Assembly (NCBI GenBank): GCA_041917295.1
Contig: JAYRXX010000021.1
Span: 169,130-233,129, forward strand
Length of the DNA: 64,000 bases
Direction: 5' to 3'
Source of the DNA: JADKHR01 sp041917295
GTDB taxonomy: Bacteria; Elusimicrobiota; Elusimicrobia; FEN-1173
Of this stretch, positions 26,221 through 34,579 are shown in pieces (positions within the stretch are counted from its first letter, which is position 1; every line of letters begins with the position of its first letter). Both the position numbers and the translations under genes were made by a program. A model generated the notes under the pieces. It was not told the DNA's origin and made no database searches. It was given only the letters and a program-made list of their open reading frames with translations.

Positions 26221-27326
26221 GCGGCTTCTCCCAAAATCGCTTCGGCGGCCCGCCGGGCCGCGCCCGGCCCGCCCAGTTGGCCGCGCAACGCCAACAATTC
26301 TCCGCGCATCACGTTGCGCGCAGACCCGTCTTTCCAAAGAGCCCCGAGCGCGTCCGCCAGTTCGTCCGGCCGAGCCCTCATTTGAATGTGTTCGGGCATT
26401 AAACGTTTCCTCGCTAAAATATTGGGCATCGCGATATACGGCACCTTCACCAACGCCCGGGCCAACAAATACGTGGGCCAACTGGTTTTGTACGCCACCA
26501 CCGTGGGGATTCCCAGCAACGCGTTTTCCAGCGTGGCCGTGCCGGAACAGGCCAACGCCATGTCCAAACCCCGGCGGATCGAATAATTTTCGTCGCGAAC
26601 CACCTCCAGCAGGTGTTTGCCGGGCCGCCGCCCCGCCAGAAATTTGTCGTAAAAAGCGTTGGACAACGTCGGCGCCGCAAACAGCACAAACCGCGTCCCC
26701 GCCGGCATCCGGCCCGCCGTTTCCAAAAACACCGGCAGAAGCCGCCGCACTTCGCTGGGCCGACTGCCCGGCAACAAACCCACCCGGGGCTCCACGTTCG
26801 ACGGGGCGGACGCGGGCACGTCGGGCAAGATGTCCAACAGCGGATGTCCCACAAACGTTACAGGAACCCCCGCGTCGCGATACAGGTTCTCTTCAAACGG
26901 AAAAATCACGAGCATTCGGTTCACAAACCTCTTCAACGTTTGGACCCGGCCCGGCCGGCTGGCCCATACTTGAGGACTGATTAAATAACAAACCCGACGT
27001 CCCGCTTCTTTGGCCGACCGAGCGACATACCGGTTAAACCCATAAAAATCCGTTGGCACCACAACCTGAGGTTCCCATTCCCGCATGGCCGGGAGTATCA
27101 CCCGATTGAGCACGTTTAAAAAAAACGGGATCTTTTTAATCGGTTCCCAAAATCCCATGACCCCCTGGGACACCACATCGCCCAACCACCGGTCCGCCAC
27201 GGCCCGCAAGGCCGGCCCGCCCGCCGCCAGGATCTCCGCCCCCCTCGCCTTGGTTTCCGCCGCCACCCGCGCCGCGTGCTCGTCGCCCGAAGGGTCCCCC
27301 GCCACAAACAAAATCCGTTTCTTCAC
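26217..27326 (-). CDS. lpxB: Lipid-A-disaccharide synthase
   Basis: 369 residues from GTG 27326, which overlaps the preceding stop by 4 nt. FVAGDPSGDEHAARV opens the protein, and VVPTDFYGFNRYVA, YLISPQVWASRPGRV, GHPLLDILPD, LPGSRPSEVRRLLP and SGTATLENALLGIP follow the LpxB order. It condenses UDP-diacylglucosamine with lipid X. It has PTDFYGFN where many LpxB proteins have IDAPDFN, a mild divergence. Confidence 0.9.
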   Translation of the reverse strand: MKKRILFVAGDPSGDEHAARVAAETKARGAEILAAGGPALRAVADRWLGDVVSQGVMGFWEPIKKIPFFLNVLNRVILPAMREWEPQVVVPTDFYGFNRYVARSAKEAGRRVCYLISPQVWASRPGRVQTLKRFVNRMLVIFPFEENLYRDAGVPVTFVGHPLLDILPDVPASAPSNVEPRVGLLPGSRPSEVRRLLPVFLETAGRMPAGTRFVLFAAPTLSNAFYDKFLAGRRPGKHLLEVVRDENYSIRRGLDMALACSGTATLENALLGIPTVVAYKTSWPTYLLARALVKVPYIAMPNILARKRLMPEHIQMRARPDELADALGALWKDGSARNVMRGELLALRGQLGGPGAARRAAEAILGEAA

Positions 27327-28315
27327 AGCGAATGCAGGCGCATGGATTTGCGGATCTCCAACGCCAGTTCCAGGGCGTCCCGTCCGTGGGAGCCTCCCAC
27401 CAAGGGCGGTTTGCCTTCCCGCACGCACTGAAGGAAATGGCGCAATTCGGTTTCCAACGGATCAATTTTTTCCAAACGGGGCCGTTCAATTTTGACGTCC
27501 AACAAACTGGTGAGCGGGTCCCTTTTTTTTCGATAAATTTTGAGGCTTCGCTCGGAATAGTCCAAAGACATGTAGGCGTCTTTTTGAAACACCCGAATTT
27601 TGCGGAACTTTTTCAAACTGACCCGGCTGGCCGACAAATCCGCCCGGCACCCCCGCGAAAAAAACAACGTGGCTTTCACAATGTCTTCCTGGCTCGACAA
27701 CACCCGCCCGCCTACCGCGTCCAACCGCACCACCTTGTCTTGGGCCAATGCCAACACAATGTCGATGTCGTGAATCATGAGGTCCAACACCACGCTCACG
27801 TTGGACACACGGGGATCGTAGGGACCCAACCGCGACGCTTCAATGAACAACGGTTCCTTGGCTTGCCGGGCCATTTCCGCCACCGCGGGGTTGAACCGTT
27901 CAATGTGGCCCACCTGCAACACTCGGTTTTTTTCCCGGGCCAACGCAATGATTTCTTCCGCGTCGTCCACCCGTTCCGTCAACGGTTTTTCAACGAAGCA
28001 GTGCCACCCTCGGGTCAAAAACGACCGGGCCAGCGCGTGGTGCGCCGGGGTGGGCGCGGCAATCACCACCGCCTTTGTCTCCGGAGGAAACTCGTCCGCC
28101 GAGCGAAACGCGGCAACCCCGTGTTCCGCCCCCAACGCCCGCGCTTTGTCCAGGTTCAAATCGGCAATGCCCACCAGCCGAGCCTGCCCCAACCCGCTCA
28201 AAATCCGCGCGTGGTGCCGCCCCATCTGGCCCACGCCCACAACGCCGACCGAAACCCGTTCTGATTCCGGGCAAGGAGCCTCGACCACCGTCAGACTTTT
28301 TCGAAAAAAACTCAC
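27323..28315 (-). CDS. Gfo/Idh/MocA-family oxidoreductase in the lpx operon
   Basis: 330 residues. The NAD-binding GVVGVGQMGRHHARIL starts near residue 25, EKPLTERVDDAEEII is the typical Lys-Pro segment, and QVGHIERFNPAVAEM and DLMIHDIDIVLAL follow. GTG 28315 overlaps the lpxI stop. In several diderm phyla a gene of this family sits between lpxI and lpxB. The related GnnA oxidises UDP-GlcNAc for 3-amino lipid A. Whether this is GnnA-like is inference; no GnnB-type aminotransferase is adjacent, although a DegT-family gene lies at 47129-48295. Confidence 0.78.
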   Translation of the reverse strand: MSFFRKSLTVVEAPCPESERVSVGVVGVGQMGRHHARILSGLGQARLVGIADLNLDKARALGAEHGVAAFRSADEFPPETKAVVIAAPTPAHHALARSFLTRGWHCFVEKPLTERVDDAEEIIALAREKNRVLQVGHIERFNPAVAEMARQAKEPLFIEASRLGPYDPRVSNVSVVLDLMIHDIDIVLALAQDKVVRLDAVGGRVLSSQEDIVKATLFFSRGCRADLSASRVSLKKFRKIRVFQKDAYMSLDYSERSLKIYRKKRDPLTSLLDVKIERPRLEKIDPLETELRHFLQCVREGKPPLVGGSHGRDALELALEIRKSMRLHSL

Positions 28316-29115
28316 TCGGTCACCCCCATCACAACCAAGCCCATCTCGCGGGCGCCCTTCAGAAATTCGTCTTTATCAAAAAACAGCGTTTTCTTGGCTT
28401 CCACCGCCAGAACCCCGGCCTTTGCCGATTGAAGAGCTTCCAGCGTTTTTATCCCCACCACCGGAACATCGAACCGCAGATCTTGCCGCGGTTTGGCCAC
28501 TTTCGCCACCGTAAAACCCGGCGCAAAGGTGCCCGCCCGTCGAATGCACGCGTCGGTCCCCTCAATGGCTTCGATCGCCAAAACCGCCTGGTCTTTCACG
28601 CACACCGTTTGGCCCAAATCCAAACCGGCAATGGCTTTGGCCGTCCGGAAACCAAAAGCCACGTCCCGTTGTTGGTCCCGGGTCGGCCGCGCCGGCGTCA
28701 GGGGCCCTTCCGGCGCCAAGTGGTCCGCCAAGTACGCCACCGACGATTGAAATCGAATGCCTTCTTTTCCGAACGCGTCCGCCACCGCGCCCAACAGCGT
28801 GTCGGTTTTTTTGTTGGGAAGCGTGGCCATCAGCTTGATCGCCAAGGTGTCCAGATGGCGAAGGTCAAAAATGGACACGTGCTTGACCTGGCCGGCCATC
28901 ACCGCTTCGTCGGCCCCGGCCTCTTTTAACATCTCGATGGCGCGCTTGATTTGGCCCAGTTTCATCCAATGGAACACGGACACTTCTTGGGCCAAGGACG
29001 GATCGGTTTCCCCTTCGATGCCCAAGGCCGCCACCGTGCGGCCCTGGCGGCGGGCTTCCCGCGCCACCAAAATCGGGAACTGCCCGTTGCCGGCGATCAG
29101 GCCCAACGTGGACAT
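28312..29115 (-). CDS. lpxI: UDP-2,3-diacylglucosamine pyrophosphatase LpxI
   Basis: 267 residues of the DUF1009/LpxI family. LGLIAGNGQFPILVAREAR opens it, then FHWMKLGQIKRAIEMLKEAG, VMAGQVKH, DTLLGAVADAFGKEGI, VVCVKD-type QTVCVKDQAVLAIEAIEGTD and FDVPVVGIKTLE. It splits UDP-diacylglucosamine to lipid X and UMP, taking the place of LpxH. It lies 6 nt after lpxA. Confidence 0.93.
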   Translation of the reverse strand: MSTLGLIAGNGQFPILVAREARRQGRTVAALGIEGETDPSLAQEVSVFHWMKLGQIKRAIEMLKEAGADEAVMAGQVKHVSIFDLRHLDTLAIKLMATLPNKKTDTLLGAVADAFGKEGIRFQSSVAYLADHLAPEGPLTPARPTRDQQRDVAFGFRTAKAIAGLDLGQTVCVKDQAVLAIEAIEGTDACIRRAGTFAPGFTVAKVAKPRQDLRFDVPVVGIKTLEALQSAKAGVLAVEAKKTLFFDKDEFLKGAREMGLVVMGVTE

Positions 29116-29121
29116 GGACTG

Positions 29122-29940
29122 TTACTCGTCCGTGCTCTCAGCGTCGAAGTCCGCCGGAGGACGGCAGAGGCCTCGGCCCGACGACCCGCGCAGGAATTCC
29201 AAGAAAACGTCCAACTCGTTAAACCGGGGGCCCGCTTCTATTTTTGCGATGGCCTCGGCCAATCCCAGGCCGGAAAAAAACAACGTCTGGTATGCCTCTT
29301 TGAGTCCCGCCAAATTTTCCCGGCTTAATCCCCGGCGGCGCAGTCCCACAATGTTTAGACCCCGGATTTTGGCCCGGTCCCCTTGAACCAAACAAAACGG
29401 CACCACATCGTTGGGCACCATGGCCCCCCCGCCGATCATCGCGCCCGTTCCAACCCGCGCAAACTGGTGAATGGCCGACAACCCGCCGAAAAACGCCCCG
29501 GGCCCCACCACCACGTGCCCCGCCAACGTGGCCCCGTTGGCCAATATCACGTTGTCGGCCAACACACAGTCGTGGGCCACGTGGGCATACGCCATGATCA
29601 AACAGTTCGAACCCACCTTCGTCACACCCGCCGCCGACGTGCCCCGATGCAACGTGGCGCATTCCCGGACCGTGGTTTTCGATCCCACTTCAACCCGGGT
29701 TTTTTCGCCCTTAAATTTGAGGTCCTGGGGTTCTGTCCCAATGAACGCGTGCGCCGGAAACCGGCATTCCGCCCCCACCGTGGCGTATTCCACCACCGAG
29801 TGGGGCCCCACGTAACACCGATCCCCCAACTCCACCTCCGGACCGATCACCGCAAACGGACCAATCTCCACCCCCACCCCCAACTTTGCCGAGGAATGGA
29901 CAATGGCCGTGGGATGGACCCGCGTCGATTCACCGCTCAC
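29122..29940 (-). CDS. lpxA: UDP-N-acetylglucosamine acyltransferase
   Basis: 272 residues. The left-handed beta helix has hexapeptide repeats from VHPTAIVHSSAKLG onward. LpxA-specific GTEPQDLKFKG, CATLHRGT, IMAYAHVAHDC and GGLSAIHQFARVGTGAMIGG (catalytic and substrate His) are present, with a C-terminal helical domain. It performs the first acylation of lipid A synthesis. GTG 29940 overlaps the fabZ stop by 4 nt and has AAGGAA upstream. An extension to 30171 runs within fabZ and is rejected. Confidence 0.93.
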   Translation of the reverse strand: MSGESTRVHPTAIVHSSAKLGVGVEIGPFAVIGPEVELGDRCYVGPHSVVEYATVGAECRFPAHAFIGTEPQDLKFKGEKTRVEVGSKTTVRECATLHRGTSAAGVTKVGSNCLIMAYAHVAHDCVLADNVILANGATLAGHVVVGPGAFFGGLSAIHQFARVGTGAMIGGGAMVPNDVVPFCLVQGDRAKIRGLNIVGLRRRGLSRENLAGLKEAYQTLFFSGLGLAEAIAKIEAGPRFNELDVFLEFLRGSSGRGLCRPPADFDAESTDE

Positions 29941-30395
29941 GATCCGGGTTCCTTGTCCACAATGGCGAACATAAATTCCGCTTCCGTCACCAGCGCGCCG
30001 TCCACAAAAGCTTCGCCTTTTGCTTTTCCCATTCGGCCGGGTCGGATAATTTCCACTTTCAGCTCCAGCCGGTCGCCGGGAACCACCGGTTTGCGAAATT
30101 TCACTTTGTCGATGCCCATGAAAAACGCCAGCTTGTTCTTGTTTTCCGGTTTTTCTAAAAACAGCACGCACGCCGTTTGCGCCATGGCTTCCACGATCAA
30201 CACGCCGGGCATGATCGGCCGCCCCGGAAAGTGCCCCTGGAAAAAGGGTTCGTTGCCGGACACGGACTTAAATCCCGTGATTTTTTTGTCGACCTCGACG
30301 ATCTCCGCCGTGTCAATCATGAGAATCGGATACCGGTGCGGAATCGCTTTCATGACATCCAAAGCGGTTAATTTGCGGGGAACCGTTGCATCCAT
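29937..30395 (-). CDS. fabZ: 3-hydroxyacyl-ACP dehydratase FabZ
   Basis: 152 residues of hot-dog fold. IPHRYPILMID, the catalytic-His segment GHFPGRPIMPGVLIVEAMAQ, DKVKFRKPVVPGD and a C-terminal EAEFMFAIV are the FabZ motifs. It dehydrates 3-hydroxyacyl-ACP in fatty acid synthesis. It sits between lpxC and lpxA as in many diderms and competes for the same 3-hydroxyacyl-ACP pool. It is separate from lpxC, not fused. Confidence 0.95.
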   Translation of the reverse strand: MDATVPRKLTALDVMKAIPHRYPILMIDTAEIVEVDKKITGFKSVSGNEPFFQGHFPGRPIMPGVLIVEAMAQTACVLFLEKPENKNKLAFFMGIDKVKFRKPVVPGDRLELKVEIIRPGRMGKAKGEAFVDGALVTEAEFMFAIVDKEPGS

Positions 30396-30426
30396 GGGAA
30401 ATACCTCCGATTGTGAGTTGAAAAAA

Positions 30427-31335
30427 TTAATACGAGGAAGAAACAGAAGTCGGCACTGGAACCCCTTGGCCCGTCATCTGGGCGGCCAACTGTTTTACCA
30501 GGTTGACGTTGTGGCCGTGGCCCACCCGATAGGCCTTGATCCGCGCCATCAGGGGCATGCCCAACAAAAACAAATCGCCCAACAGATCCAGGGTTTTGTG
30601 CCGCACAAATTCGTCGGGATACCGCAACACTTTTTCTTTGTTGTGGATCCGGTCCATTCCCACCACCACCGCGTTGTCCAACGACCCGCCCCGGGCCAAC
30701 CCTTGGCGTTTCAGGGCTTCCACCTCGTAATCAAAACAAAACGTCCGCGCCCGTGAAATGTCTGACCGGAATCGGCCCGCTCCCAACGTAAATTCAACCG
30801 TTTGATCCCCAATGAACGGGTGCTTGAACGAAATCATCGTTTCCAAGGTCAATTCGTCCGCGGGTTGAACTTCATAAAAAGTTTCCCCCGCCCGATATTC
30901 CAGCGCGTCCGGTTGGAAAAATCGGCGCGGTTTATCTAAATCCCGAACCCCCGCCTTCTCCAAAACGTCCAAAAATGGCGCCGCGCTGCCGTCCGCCACC
31001 GGCGGTTCGTTGGCGTTCACCTCGATTTCCATGTTGTCGATGCCCAATCCGTACAACGCCGAAAGCACGTGTTCCACCGTGTGAACCCGCGCCTCGTGAT
31101 TTTTTTCGCCGTCCAAACTGAGCGTGGTCCCGCGAATCACGCTGGACACGATGCTGTGATGGGCCGGCAATCGGGGCCGGCCCGGCAAGTCCACCCGCAC
31201 AAAAACAACGCCGTGGTCCGCGGGAGCCGGCTTAAACACCAACTGGCATTTGTTGCCCGTGTGCAAACCCACGCCTTTATAAACCGCTTCTTTGGCCAGT
31301 GTCCGCTGAGGTTCCCCGGTGGTTAAAATTTTCAC
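30427..31335 (-). CDS. lpxC: UDP-3-O-acyl-N-acetylglucosamine deacetylase
   Basis: 302 residues. VYKGVGLHTG opens it, the zinc histidines are in HTVEHVLSALYGLG and HKTLDLLGDLFLLG, and the proton-relay His is in RVGHGHNVNLVK. It carries out the committed, deacetylating step of lipid A. GTG 31335 overlaps the lpxD stop by 4 nt, with AAGGA 10 nt upstream. An upstream extension in lpxD is rejected. Confidence 0.95.
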   Translation of the reverse strand: MKILTTGEPQRTLAKEAVYKGVGLHTGNKCQLVFKPAPADHGVVFVRVDLPGRPRLPAHHSIVSSVIRGTTLSLDGEKNHEARVHTVEHVLSALYGLGIDNMEIEVNANEPPVADGSAAPFLDVLEKAGVRDLDKPRRFFQPDALEYRAGETFYEVQPADELTLETMISFKHPFIGDQTVEFTLGAGRFRSDISRARTFCFDYEVEALKRQGLARGGSLDNAVVVGMDRIHNKEKVLRYPDEFVRHKTLDLLGDLFLLGMPLMARIKAYRVGHGHNVNLVKQLAAQMTGQGVPVPTSVSSSY

Positions 31336-32342
31336 GATGGATTTTTCCTTAACTGCTTGAATTCGGCCAACAGTTTCGGCACCCGACGAAGGGCCGCCAA
31401 CAATTTGATTTCGTCTTGGATCGGTTGCGCCGGGGCCCCCCACACCACCTGGTTGGGTTTGAGCGAGTGCGAAATGCCAGCGCGCGCGCCCGCCACCACG
31501 TTGTCGCCGATCTCAATGTGGCCGACCACCCCGACCTGGGCCGCCAACGTAACGTGATGACCGATTTTGGTTGACCCCGCTATCCCCGTCAACGCCGCCA
31601 CCAGGCCGTCCGACCCGAACTCAACACCGTGGGCCACTTGGACCAAATTGTCAATTTTTGTCCCCCGCCCGATCCGCGTCACGCCCACAGCGCCACGATC
31701 AATGGTGGTGTTGGCCTGAATTTCCACATCGTCCTCAATCACCACCGTACCCACTTGGGGAATTTTGTAATTCCGCCCCTGGGCCGGCGTGAACCCAAAC
31801 CCGTCGCCCCCGATCACCACCCCGGGCTGAAAAATGCACCGCGACCCGATGGTCGTCCGCTCGCGGATCGTGACGTGGGGGTAAACCAAACAATCCGATC
31901 CCATCGCCACATCAAACCCCACATACACCTGGGCATACAAAACACAATTGTCCCCGATCACCGCGCCGTCTTCCACCACCGCGTGGGCGCCCACGGTCAC
32001 GTTTTTTCCCAGCTTCGCCGTGGGCGCAATCACCGCCGTGGGATGAACCCCCGTCGGACGCCGTGTTCGCTCACCGTCCAACAGCTCCAATATTTTCGCC
32101 CAGGCTAAGGACGGGTGGGGGTGAACCAACGCCGGCCGCGTCCCCGTCTCCACGTCCGGGCTCACAATCACCGCGCCAGCCCGGCTCGTGGCCAATTGGT
32201 TGGCGTATTTTTTGTTCGCCAAAAATGAAATGTCCCCGGGCCCCGCCTCGCCTAACCCCGCCGCGCCGGTCAACCGTGTGGATCCTTCCCCACGGCATGT
32301 TCCGCCCGTCCGCTCGGCCAGCTCCGCCAACGTCTTGTTCAT
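31332..32342 (-). CDS. lpxD: UDP-3-O-acylglucosamine N-acyltransferase
   Basis: 336 residues. The N-terminal uridine-binding domain has GDISFLANKKYANQL. A left-handed beta helix of hexapeptide repeats follows from VHPTAVIAPTAKLG, including PGVVIGGDGFGF, NTTIDRGAVGVTRIG and NLVQVAHGVEFGS with the catalytic His. It adds the second acyl chain in lipid A synthesis. The ATG at 32342 lies 4 nt after the ompH stop. Confidence 0.94.
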   Translation of the reverse strand: MNKTLAELAERTGGTCRGEGSTRLTGAAGLGEAGPGDISFLANKKYANQLATSRAGAVIVSPDVETGTRPALVHPHPSLAWAKILELLDGERTRRPTGVHPTAVIAPTAKLGKNVTVGAHAVVEDGAVIGDNCVLYAQVYVGFDVAMGSDCLVYPHVTIRERTTIGSRCIFQPGVVIGGDGFGFTPAQGRNYKIPQVGTVVIEDDVEIQANTTIDRGAVGVTRIGRGTKIDNLVQVAHGVEFGSDGLVAALTGIAGSTKIGHHVTLAAQVGVVGHIEIGDNVVAGARAGISHSLKPNQVVWGAPAQPIQDEIKLLAALRRVPKLLAEFKQLRKNPS

Positions 32343-32346
32343 AAAA

Positions 32347-33183
32347 TTAGTTCCCCTCGGCGGGCAGGCCGCGCACGCGCCGGTGAAGGGCGTCGGTGAG
32401 ATCAATCGCGTCTTGCCCATACAAAATGGCTGATTTGTCCACCACCAACCGAATGCCTTTTTCCTGGGCCAGGTCCACCAATGCCTTATACAAACGGCCC
32501 AAAACCTTTTTCGACATTTCCGTTTCTAATTTTTTAAGAGCCTGGGCTGAACTGGCTTTCGCTTCTTCCAGTTCCGCTTGGCGTTTAACAAGAAGAGCTT
32601 CCCGTTTGGCCAATTCTTCCGGAGTGATGTCTTTGTCCAAGGCCCCTTTCGGAAGAGCAAACATGTCCGGCGTTTTTGGGACATTCGTCCCAGGGGGAGC
32701 ATTCGTCCCGGGGGCAGCATTCGTCCCGGTCGAAAGAACGGGCTCCGTTGCAGTCGGGGACTGTTCAGAAGATTCTCCACCCGAACTGGTTGAACCAAGG
32801 GATTGTTCCGTTTCGGAATTCCCAAGAGGCGGGGCCACGGGCGTCCCAGACGACACCCCCGCCTCCGGCAAAGTCGACTCTCCCGTCGGAACAGCCGCTG
32901 CCGCCATCCGGGACTTGATCACATCGATCTCGCCTTTTAAATCGTCCAGCGCCCGCTCTCGGTCCGACAACTCGCCCTTATGACGAAGGACCTCCTTGCG
33001 GTAATCTTCCCGGGCTTTTTTGGTTTCCGGATATTCCCGATAAATCCGGTCCATGTCCACAAACCCGACGGGAGAATCCACGGCGCCGCCCCGCTTGATT
33101 GGGATATCCACCGCCCCCAGCGGGCCGGCGGCTCCCCAGCAACACAGGAGAAAAACGTAACGAATCAACGCGCTCCCTCTCAT
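32347..33183 (-). CDS. OmpH/Skp-family periplasmic chaperone with linker insert
   Basis: 278 residues. A signal peptide (YVFLLCCWGAAGPLGA) precedes GFVDMDRIYREYPETKKARED, the Skp/OmpH start, and a paired helical arm. The C-terminus (GIRLVVDKSAILYG, then DLTDALHRR) is also typical. Between the helices, about residues 90-175, there is a low-complexity Ser/Thr/Pro/Gly insert holding three tandem GTN-x-x-P hexapeptides. Skp carries unfolded outer-membrane proteins across the periplasm. It heads the lpx part of the operon, a common bamA-ompH-lpxD arrangement, although bamA is not beside it here. Confidence 0.85.
   Translation of the reverse strand: MRGSALIRYVFLLCCWGAAGPLGAVDIPIKRGGAVDSPVGFVDMDRIYREYPETKKAREDYRKEVLRHKGELSDRERALDDLKGEIDVIKSRMAAAAVPTGESTLPEAGVSSGTPVAPPLGNSETEQSLGSTSSGGESSEQSPTATEPVLSTGTNAAPGTNAPPGTNVPKTPDMFALPKGALDKDITPEELAKREALLVKRQAELEEAKASSAQALKKLETEMSKKVLGRLYKALVDLAQEKGIRLVVDKSAILYGQDAIDLTDALHRRVRGLPAEGN
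32683..32736. repeat. 18-bp tandem repeat inside ompH
   Basis: Three consecutive 18-bp units, each starting ATTCGTCCC (32683, 32701, 32719), keep the reading frame and encode a repeated Gly-Thr-Asn-x-x-Pro/Lys. A related NVPEG/GTNVPG peptide run occurs in the gene at 44280-44744. Confidence 0.75.
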
Positions 33184-33251
33184 GATCTTGCCCCTTGCTC
33201 CAGCATCGTCGGAAACGACATTCTACCAGATGGCCAAAACGCTGTCCACGC

Positions 33252-34079
33252 CTACCGTTGGGATAAAACGGGGTTGGGATACGCCGGGATCTTGGACGCG
33301 TTTTCCTCGGCGTAGGATGGGCGAAGATACAACGGCCGAACTTGCGTGAACGATTTAATTTCCCGGCGGAAAAACTTTTCCGACCCCAACGCCGCCACCC
33401 AATGGGGTTTCGGGTCCAGCACGTCGGGCCGAAACCGCGCCCGCGACCCGAACGCTTTCGCCAACTCTTTCTTATACCGCGCCGCCGCCGATCCCACAAA
33501 CAACAGGGATTGCGCCTGAAAACAGCTTTGAAAAAAGTGGAGAAACCGGTCGAACGCAAACAACGTCGGCGCGTGAACCAGTTTAAAGTGGTGGCTGAAC
33601 GTGTGATACGACCGGCCCGACGGCACGCCCCGACGGCTTTTTTCCGTGAGTTTATGGAACCGCCACACCGCCATATACACGTCCCCGCGCAACGCGTCCA
33701 TCAACACGCACACCATGTCCTCGGAAAAGTTCCACACGAACGATTTGCCCGTCTGCCACCCCGACCCTTCCGCGGCCAACACTTCCAGGCTGGTCATTTC
33801 GACCAACGGCTTTTGCAGGGTTTGGGCCAACGTCCGCGCCGCCGAAACGCCCAGACGAATCCCCGTGAATCGGCCCGGGCCAATGTCCACCGCCAACGCG
33901 TCCAACTCGTGGGGCCCGAACGACGCCTTACTGAACACCCCGTCCAACGCCGCCATCAACCGCGGCGACCGTGTGGCCCCGGATCCGTCGATGAACGATT
34001 TGTCCGCCCGCACGCGAAAATCGTCCCACAAACACGCGCCCATGTGCGACCCCGTGGTTTCAATCCCTAAAATTTTCAT
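33252..34079 (-). CDS. tsaB: tRNA threonylcarbamoyladenosine protein TsaB
   Basis: 275 residues starting MKILGIETTG (ATG 34079, overlapping the tsaE stop, with AAGGGG upstream). The ASKHA-type core motif DIGPGRFTGIRLGVSAARTL and the LVEMTSLEVLA segment are diagnostic. TsaB is the scaffold partner of TsaD in forming t6A37 on ANN-decoding tRNAs. The middle (about 115-200) is more basic than typical. The partner tsaE is adjacent; tsaD and tsaC are not in the window. Confidence 0.9.
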   Translation of the reverse strand: MKILGIETTGSHMGACLWDDFRVRADKSFIDGSGATRSPRLMAALDGVFSKASFGPHELDALAVDIGPGRFTGIRLGVSAARTLAQTLQKPLVEMTSLEVLAAEGSGWQTGKSFVWNFSEDMVCVLMDALRGDVYMAVWRFHKLTEKSRRGVPSGRSYHTFSHHFKLVHAPTLFAFDRFLHFFQSCFQAQSLLFVGSAAARYKKELAKAFGSRARFRPDVLDPKPHWVAALGSEKFFRREIKSFTQVRPLYLRPSYAEENASKIPAYPNPVLSQR

Positions 34080-34579
34080 TTGGTCCCCTTGAGCCGCCGT
34101 ATGATTTCTTCCGACCGGGAACCCGCCACGTAAAATTCCACCAGCCGGACGTCGTTGCCTTGATGCGAAATGCGAATGGGCAAACATTGGGTCGGCCACA
34201 GGTATTGGCACTTTTCCGCCCATTCCACCACCGTCACACCCGTGTCTTCATGCAACTCTTCCCATTCCAAAGCGGGGATTTCCGTTGGAGCCAACCGGTA
34301 AAGGTCCACGTGTCGAAGCGGAATGCCCCCCTTCTTCGGACGATGAACCTGAACAATGGCAAACGTGGGACTGCGCGGCGCGCCCTCCAAATGGAGCGCT
34401 TCGCCCAGCCCCTTGACGAACACCGTTTTGCCCGCGCCCAATTCGCCCACCAACGCCACCCAGTCGGACGGACGCAACAGAGCCCCCACCTCCCGGGCCA
34501 ACGCCATCGTTTCCGCCTCGCTCGCCGTTTCGCGTGAGAGCGAGGGCGCTTTTTTAACCGTTAAAATGTTCGAAGACAG
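34076..34579 (-). CDS. tsaE: tRNA threonylcarbamoyladenosine ATPase TsaE
   Basis: About 163-167 residues. SEAETMALAREVGALL, the P-loop LVGELGAGKTVFVKGLGEAL, SPTFAIVQVH, HVDLYRL and VVEWAEKC are the TsaE motifs. It hydrolyses ATP to cycle the TsaBD complex. The start is unclear because no ATG lies before the conserved N-terminus. CTG 34579 has GGGAGG 6 nt upstream, and ATT 34567 is another option; both lie within the thiL 3' end. Confidence 0.88.
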   Translation of the reverse strand: MSSNILTVKKAPSLSRETASEAETMALAREVGALLRPSDWVALVGELGAGKTVFVKGLGEALHLEGAPRSPTFAIVQVHRPKKGGIPLRHVDLYRLAPTEIPALEWEELHEDTGVTVVEWAEKCQYLWPTQCLPIRISHQGNDVRLVEFYVAGSRSEEIIRRLKGTK

